Below, piece after piece: positions 5,880-9,855 of a stretch of 9,855 nt of DNA. A program made the translations under genes and the position numbers. Where the stretch lies: contig JABSRK010000025.1 of assembly GCA_013213915.1 (NCBI GenBank), positions 1 to 9,855 of the forward strand. The letters are read 5' to 3'. Below the pieces are notes generated by a model. That model was not told the origin of the DNA. It did not search any database and saw only the letters and a list, made by a program, of their open reading frames with translations. Every line of letters starts with the position of its first letter. Within the stretch, counting starts at the first letter, position 1. The stretch comes from Planctomycetota bacterium. Lineage in GTDB: Bacteria; Planctomycetota; GCA-002687715.

Positions 5880-8800
5880 TCAGGCGTCCACGACCTCGTC
5901 GTGATGCAGAAACCACAACTCGAAGCGGGGCGGGTTCTCGAGTCCCAGGGCGTCCTGAACAGCCCGGATGTACGCCTCGCCTTGCGCGCGGTAGGTCCGG
6001 GCGCGGGACTGCAGGCCCTCGTCATCCGGGACGCGGTCCGTCTTGTAATCCGCGATGACGTATTCACCCGAGCCGGGATCGCGGTACAGGAGGTCGATCG
6101 CGCCGACGACGGTCGGCCCGTCTCCTTTCTCGTTGTGTAGCAGGGGGACCTCGCGTCCGACGACGTGGTCGCTCAGCGCGAACAGCTTCCCCATCAGTTG
6201 GGAATCGGCGAGTTTTGCGACCAACGTCCTTGCCATCTCTGTCGCTTGCTCGAGTTCGTCGGGGGGTACGAGGTTCGCCAGTTCCAGTGGGATGCGCTGC
6301 AGCGCGCGCACGCACTCCTGGTCCTGATCGCCATCGAGGTCGAGCTCCTCGAGGACGCCGTGGACGGCCGTCCCGATTTCCCGTGCGAACCGACGGGTCT
6401 CTGACGGTTCGAGGGACGCCGGCACCGGGTCCCTGTCGTCTTCGCTGCGGTCTCGAGCGGTGTCCAAGAACGCTTCGTGAGACGCACTTGACGCGGCCTT
6501 GACCCTGGGGATGGCGGCGCGCGCCGCCGCGGCAGGTGCGGCTGCGATCCACTGCGCTGACCGCGCAGCGATCCCCTGCACGTCGAGCTCGTGGTCGGGC
6601 CGCTCGACGTCGGCGTGCTCCAGGCCGCGGGTGTCGGGAAGCAGTCGCCATCGCACGCCGTGCTCGTCGTCCTCGAACGGCGGGGCCTCCGGGTCGGTGA
6701 TCCAGCGTCTCAGGAGAGGGTCCCAGGTCCCCGGTCGGCGAGCCACCAGATCGATCATGGACTTGGGAACGCCGTCTCCCAGCTTGTCCGGATGACTCCA
6801 CCGCCCGAGCATCACGAGACGGTCTCTCGCTCGGGTGAGCGCGACGTAGAGCAGCCGCACAGATTCCGCTGTGCGGATGTCGCGTTCGTGAGCTTTGACC
6901 CGTCCCCAGCGCGCCGAGGGCATCCCCATCAGGCTCGCCTCTTGCCCCTCGTCCGTTACCACGACGCGGGTCCCGTCGCTTCCTCCGTCCCTGCCGACGC
7001 GGTGGAGATCCGGCAGGTAGAGGTGCCCGAAGTCGAGCCCCTTGGACATGTGAACGGTCATGATGCGAACGGCATCGACGTCGTCGTCACCGACGGCTGC
7101 GGTTTTCTCCGGCCGGATGTCCTCGACCCGCCCCTTCAGCTCTCGGAGCACGGTTTCGGGGCCGGCGCCCGCCCGGGTCAAGGCCTCGAAGATCTTGCGG
7201 AAGACCTGGTCCAAGTTGGCCACGCGGTGGGCGCCTAGGTAGCGCGCTCCCTCTAGGGTCTCGGAGAGGAGGAGGCCTCGCAGACGTTCGACGAACAGGT
7301 CCGCCGCATCCTCCGCGAGCGAACGTCGCAGTGATGCGACCGCGCGCGCCGCCTCCGTGAGCGCGTGTTCCCATCCCGCCACCTGCTCCACCCCTGCGGC
7401 GTCATCGGGGACGGTGCGCGCAGCAACCGCGATGGCGTCACGCACCTGTGTCATGGCCTCCGGTTCGCGGTCGAGCTCGCTCATGTGGGCGGGAAGCGCT
7501 TGCTGCCACAGGGGTACGAGGGCCGCATCCGGAACGCCGACCATGGGGGAGCGGATGAACCCCACGAGCGCCAGGTGATCGTTGGGGTCGATGATGACGC
7601 GCACGAGGTTCACGACGTCTACGACCTCGCGCCGGCGGTAGAACTCCCGGTCGCCTTCCACCTGAAAGGGAATGCCAGCATCCCGCAGCGGCCTCAGGTA
7701 CTTCTCGAGCGCAGATCGTGCGCGGAACAGGATGCCGAAGCTGGACCACTTGACCTTTTGATCGTCGTGAAGCTGCTTGATGTCACGTGCAATGGCCTCG
7801 GCCTCAATGTCCCGTGCCCGTTCGGCGGGAGTAGCGCTGAACGACTTGTCTGCTCCACGGCTCCAGGACACCCACTGCTCCACGGGTCGACGGTCCCCCT
7901 TGTCGAAGACGGCTTCCGCGGCGCGCTTCTCCGACGCTTGCAGAGGCTGAAACTCCGGCTGCAGACCTTCGCACTTGCGCATCGTGGGTAGCATGATCCG
8001 CTCTACCTCCTGCAGAATCGGAGGTACGGAGCGGAAGTTGACGGACAGGACGAGCGGTTCCACCCCATCTGTCTCACGCACGCGAGCGAGGAACCGGTCG
8101 TAGGCTGCGAGGTCGGCCTGTCGCCACCCGTATATGGACTGCTTGGGGTCGCCTACGAGGAAGAGGGAAGGGCGTGGATGTCCTTCAAGGGCGATGCGTC
8201 CGACGATGTCGTACTGCCTGCGGTCCGTGTCCTGGAACTCATCGACCAGGAGAAGATCCAGCTCCTCGCGGACGCGATCACAGACACGATCCTGCTCCAG
8301 GAGCCGCGCGGCTTGCGCAATCAGGTCACTGAAAGAGACGACACCGTGCTCGTCGAGTCGCCGCCGCATGTCCTCGAGCAGAGTTCTCAGAACGCGCGCG
8401 GCGCGCGGCATGAGGTCGAATTCGAATGCGTTCCAGACGTTGATGTTCGCCATGAACACCGCCGCCGCCTCCGCTACCGCGGTCTCGTCCATGAGCAGCG
8501 CGGCGGTCTCGCCCTTGTTGAAGGTCCCTTTGCTCCATGTCGCGATACGGTTGATGGCCGCGGACGCTTCGTCACTTTCGAGGATGGAGTGCACGGATTC
8601 GAACCCGCTGGACGTTTCGAGTTCATCGCCCAGGACCACCAGCCAGGTGGCGCTGTGGTAAGCGATCTTCAGCCCACTGCCGGCCTCCACGAAGGGGCGA
8701 GTCGCTTCGATCAGGGGGTGCAGGGCCTGCGAGAGGTCTTCGCGGGCGGCGGGGAATCGCGCCTCGGCGAAAGGGTCCGGGTCGATGTCGCTGGCCGTGA

Positions 8801-9437
8801 CACCGGATTCCGCCAGGGTTTCCAGGGCATCCCAGATGGCCTCAGGACCGTACCCGTCCGTGGCGAGGAGCTGCGCGTCCTCGTCCCCGTCGTCGCCAAA
8901 CGCCTGGCCGACCCATTCACCGATCACGTCGTCCACCACGTCCCGTCGGATCAGACCCTCTGCGTCCACTTCGAACTTCGGGTGCATGCCGGCTTGCACC
9001 GGATGTGCGGCGAGCAGGCGTCGGCACCAGGCGTGGATCGTGGTGACCAGCAGGCGGTCCTGATGCACCAGGCAGGCCTTGGCACGCGCCTTCAGATCGT
9101 CGGGTTCAATGCCGGGAAACGGGTCGTCGGGCATGCCCAGAACACGCTTGCCGTCGATGATGTCCTTTAACGCCTCGCCGACACGGCGGGCCATCTCGCC
9201 CGCCGCCTTCTCCGTGAACGTGAGGGCGAGCACGCGCTTGAGTACTTGTACGGCCACCTCTTCCGCGCCGCGGTCGCCGTCGGCGTGAACGGACCAGCCC
9301 CCGTCCAGGATCCACGTGATCGTCCGGGTCACCAGCACGGCGGTCTTGCCGGTACCGGCGCCGGCTTCCACGACGACGGTCGTGTCGAAGGTGGTGCGCG
9401 CGACTTCCCGCACGTCGAAGTCGGTCGGCGGGGTCAT
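5880..9437 (-). CDS. addA: AddA/RecB-family ATP-dependent helicase-nuclease
   Basis: This is the helicase-nuclease subunit of an AddAB-type complex, which unwinds and trims double-strand break ends to produce 3' single strands for RecA. The protein has 1185 residues, the usual AddA length. Superfamily 1A helicase motifs appear in order: Walker A EAGAGTGKT with K31; Walker B LLLVDEFQDTD with D399/E400; motif III LVGDPKQSIYGWRQAD with D430; motif IV SVNFRS with N467; motif V IMTVHMSKGLDF with H796; motif VI LLYVALTRARDRL near 862-874. The C-terminus is a PD-(D/E)XK nuclease: H1026 in GTAVHGVLEEL, D1115 in VVGAIDLLY and D1130-Y-K1132 in IADYKTDR, so helicase and nuclease sites both look intact. 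The ATG overlaps the upstream gene's TGA as ATGA, implying coupled translation. RecB is the main alternative name; the AddB-like partner directly upstream favours AddA. UvrD/PcrA is ruled out by the nuclease domain. Confidence 0.93.
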   Translation of the reverse strand: MTPPTDFDVREVARTTFDTTVVVEAGAGTGKTAVLVTRTITWILDGGWSVHADGDRGAEEVAVQVLKRVLALTFTEKAAGEMARRVGEALKDIIDGKRVLGMPDDPFPGIEPDDLKARAKACLVHQDRLLVTTIHAWCRRLLAAHPVQAGMHPKFEVDAEGLIRRDVVDDVIGEWVGQAFGDDGDEDAQLLATDGYGPEAIWDALETLAESGVTASDIDPDPFAEARFPAAREDLSQALHPLIEATRPFVEAGSGLKIAYHSATWLVVLGDELETSSGFESVHSILESDEASAAINRIATWSKGTFNKGETAALLMDETAVAEAAAVFMANINVWNAFEFDLMPRAARVLRTLLEDMRRRLDEHGVVSFSDLIAQAARLLEQDRVCDRVREELDLLLVDEFQDTDRRQYDIVGRIALEGHPRPSLFLVGDPKQSIYGWRQADLAAYDRFLARVRETDGVEPLVLSVNFRSVPPILQEVERIMLPTMRKCEGLQPEFQPLQASEKRAAEAVFDKGDRRPVEQWVSWSRGADKSFSATPAERARDIEAEAIARDIKQLHDDQKVKWSSFGILFRARSALEKYLRPLRDAGIPFQVEGDREFYRRREVVDVVNLVRVIIDPNDHLALVGFIRSPMVGVPDAALVPLWQQALPAHMSELDREPEAMTQVRDAIAVAARTVPDDAAGVEQVAGWEHALTEAARAVASLRRSLAEDAADLFVERLRGLLLSETLEGARYLGAHRVANLDQVFRKIFEALTRAGAGPETVLRELKGRVEDIRPEKTAAVGDDDVDAVRIMTVHMSKGLDFGHLYLPDLHRVGRDGGSDGTRVVVTDEGQEASLMGMPSARWGRVKAHERDIRTAESVRLLYVALTRARDRLVMLGRWSHPDKLGDGVPKSMIDLVARRPGTWDPLLRRWITDPEAPPFEDDEHGVRWRLLPDTRGLEHADVERPDHELDVQGIAARSAQWIAAAPAAAARAAIPRVKAASSASHEAFLDTARDRSEDDRDPVPASLEPSETRRFAREIGTAVHGVLEELDLDGDQDQECVRALQRIPLELANLVPPDELEQATEMARTLVAKLADSQLMGKLFALSDHVVGREVPLLHNEKGDGPTVVGAIDLLYRDPGSGEYVIADYKTDRVPDDEGLQSRARTYRAQGEAYIRAVQDALGLENPPRFELWFLHHDEVVDA

Positions 9438-9855
9438 GGGCTATCTGCCTGGTCAACTTGCCAGAGCCGCGCCAGGTGGCGCTCGAAGGGGGACATCTTC
9501 TTGTCCTCTCGCGCCTCCCGTGCGCACCGTTCGGCCATACGCTCGAGCCGCATCTTCATGGCGGAGTCGCCTTGAACGCACGCCTCTATATGCTCGCAAT
9601 ACCGGCAGGCCTCGCCGGTCTGACCCTTGCCGTTGCCGAGCCGTGGAAACAGGATTCCCTCGGTGCGGGCGGCGAGCAGATCGCTGGCGGTCGCGGCGAA
9701 CGCTTCAGCGTCTTCGCCGGTCCCTTCCACGTGGAACGCGCGGTTGGCTTCGTCGATGTCACCTTCCACATACAGGTAACGGCCGCGCGTCTGCTCCCCC
9801 GACAGCGCATAGGCGCCTGCTTGCAGGAGCTTCCCTGCCCGGATCTTTTGCGACA
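9434..9855 (-). CDS. addB: AddB-like nuclease subunit, C-terminal end only
   Basis: The frame is open from the window edge to TGA at 9436-9434, giving 139 codons of C-terminus; the start lies outside. Near the visible beginning, KLLQAGAYALSGEQ resembles the QxxxY motif of PD-(D/E)XK nucleases. Further on, GEACRYCEHIEACVQG has cysteines spaced C-x2-C-x5-C (codons at about 9607, 9598 and 9580). This is the spacing of the C-terminal three ligands of the 4Fe-4S cluster in Bacillus AddB; the fourth ligand would lie upstream of the nuclease core, beyond the window. The last residues are charged and helical. Its TGA overlaps the ATG of addA, and this order (addB then addA) is common for these operons. 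Other RecB-like Fe-S nucleases such as Cas4 share the motif, but coupling to addA makes the AddB role much more likely. The helicase-like N-terminal part cannot be seen. Confidence 0.82.
   Translation of the reverse strand, partial: SQKIRAGKLLQAGAYALSGEQTRGRYLYVEGDIDEANRAFHVEGTGEDAEAFAATASDLLAARTEGILFPRLGNGKGQTGEACRYCEHIEACVQGDSAMKMRLERMAERCAREAREDKKMSPFERHLARLWQVDQADSP

Noticed and set aside
8178..9170. Plus-strand frame of 330 codons opposite addA
   Set aside because: It is a shadow of the addA coding strand; the minus strand carries ordered helicase motifs across the same interval.
1..9855. Mobile elements, CRISPR arrays, defence islands, rRNA or tRNA genes
   Set aside because: No transposase, integrase, direct repeat array, Cas protein or RNA gene was recognised; AddAB-type nucleases alone are core repair genes, not evidence of a defence system.

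Overview
The window is G+C-rich bacterial chromosome with compact housekeeping-type genes. It most likely comes from a member of the Planctomycetota. The main reason is the first gene: a secreted LamG plus PQQ-like beta-propeller protein with a long helical insertion, a methyltransferase-like segment and an 'EGAGSWTHIYANPANTACSDD'-type signature, an architecture I associate with that phylum. The taxonomic call is inference from family knowledge and was not tested by a search.

Layout, left to right. (1) 1-2728, minus strand: a large exported PQQ-like beta-propeller protein, cut at its C-terminus by the window edge. (2) 2729-2813: a short gap with a hairpin followed by a T-rich tract on the minus strand, a candidate intrinsic terminator. 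(3) 2814-4145, minus strand: an RpoD-like sigma-70 family sigma factor. (4) 4146-4660: about 515 bases with no convincing gene, lying between divergently transcribed genes and holding two inverted repeats. (5) 4661-5842, plus strand: thiI, the tRNA 4-thiouridine synthase, in the short form without a rhodanese domain and starting at TTG behind a good ribosome binding site. (6) 5843-5879: a 37-base convergent gap. (7) 5880-9437, minus strand: addA, a complete RecB/AddA-type helicase-nuclease. (8) 9434-9855, minus strand: the C-terminal end of an addB-like nuclease subunit with the Cys motif of an iron-sulphur cluster. It overlaps addA by ATGA, so addB-addA is a translationally coupled operon.

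How they work together: addB and addA encode the two subunits of one double-strand-break end-processing machine that prepares DNA for RecA-dependent recombination. The sigma factor and the propeller gene lie in the same direction but may be separated by a terminator. ThiI stands alone; no thiamine biosynthesis genes are visible beside it.

I see no CRISPR array, transposon, phage gene, tRNA or rRNA. Nothing here is clearly a new system. The points most worth a second look are the shortened methyltransferase-like segment inside the propeller protein and the dyad-bearing 515-base intergenic region.
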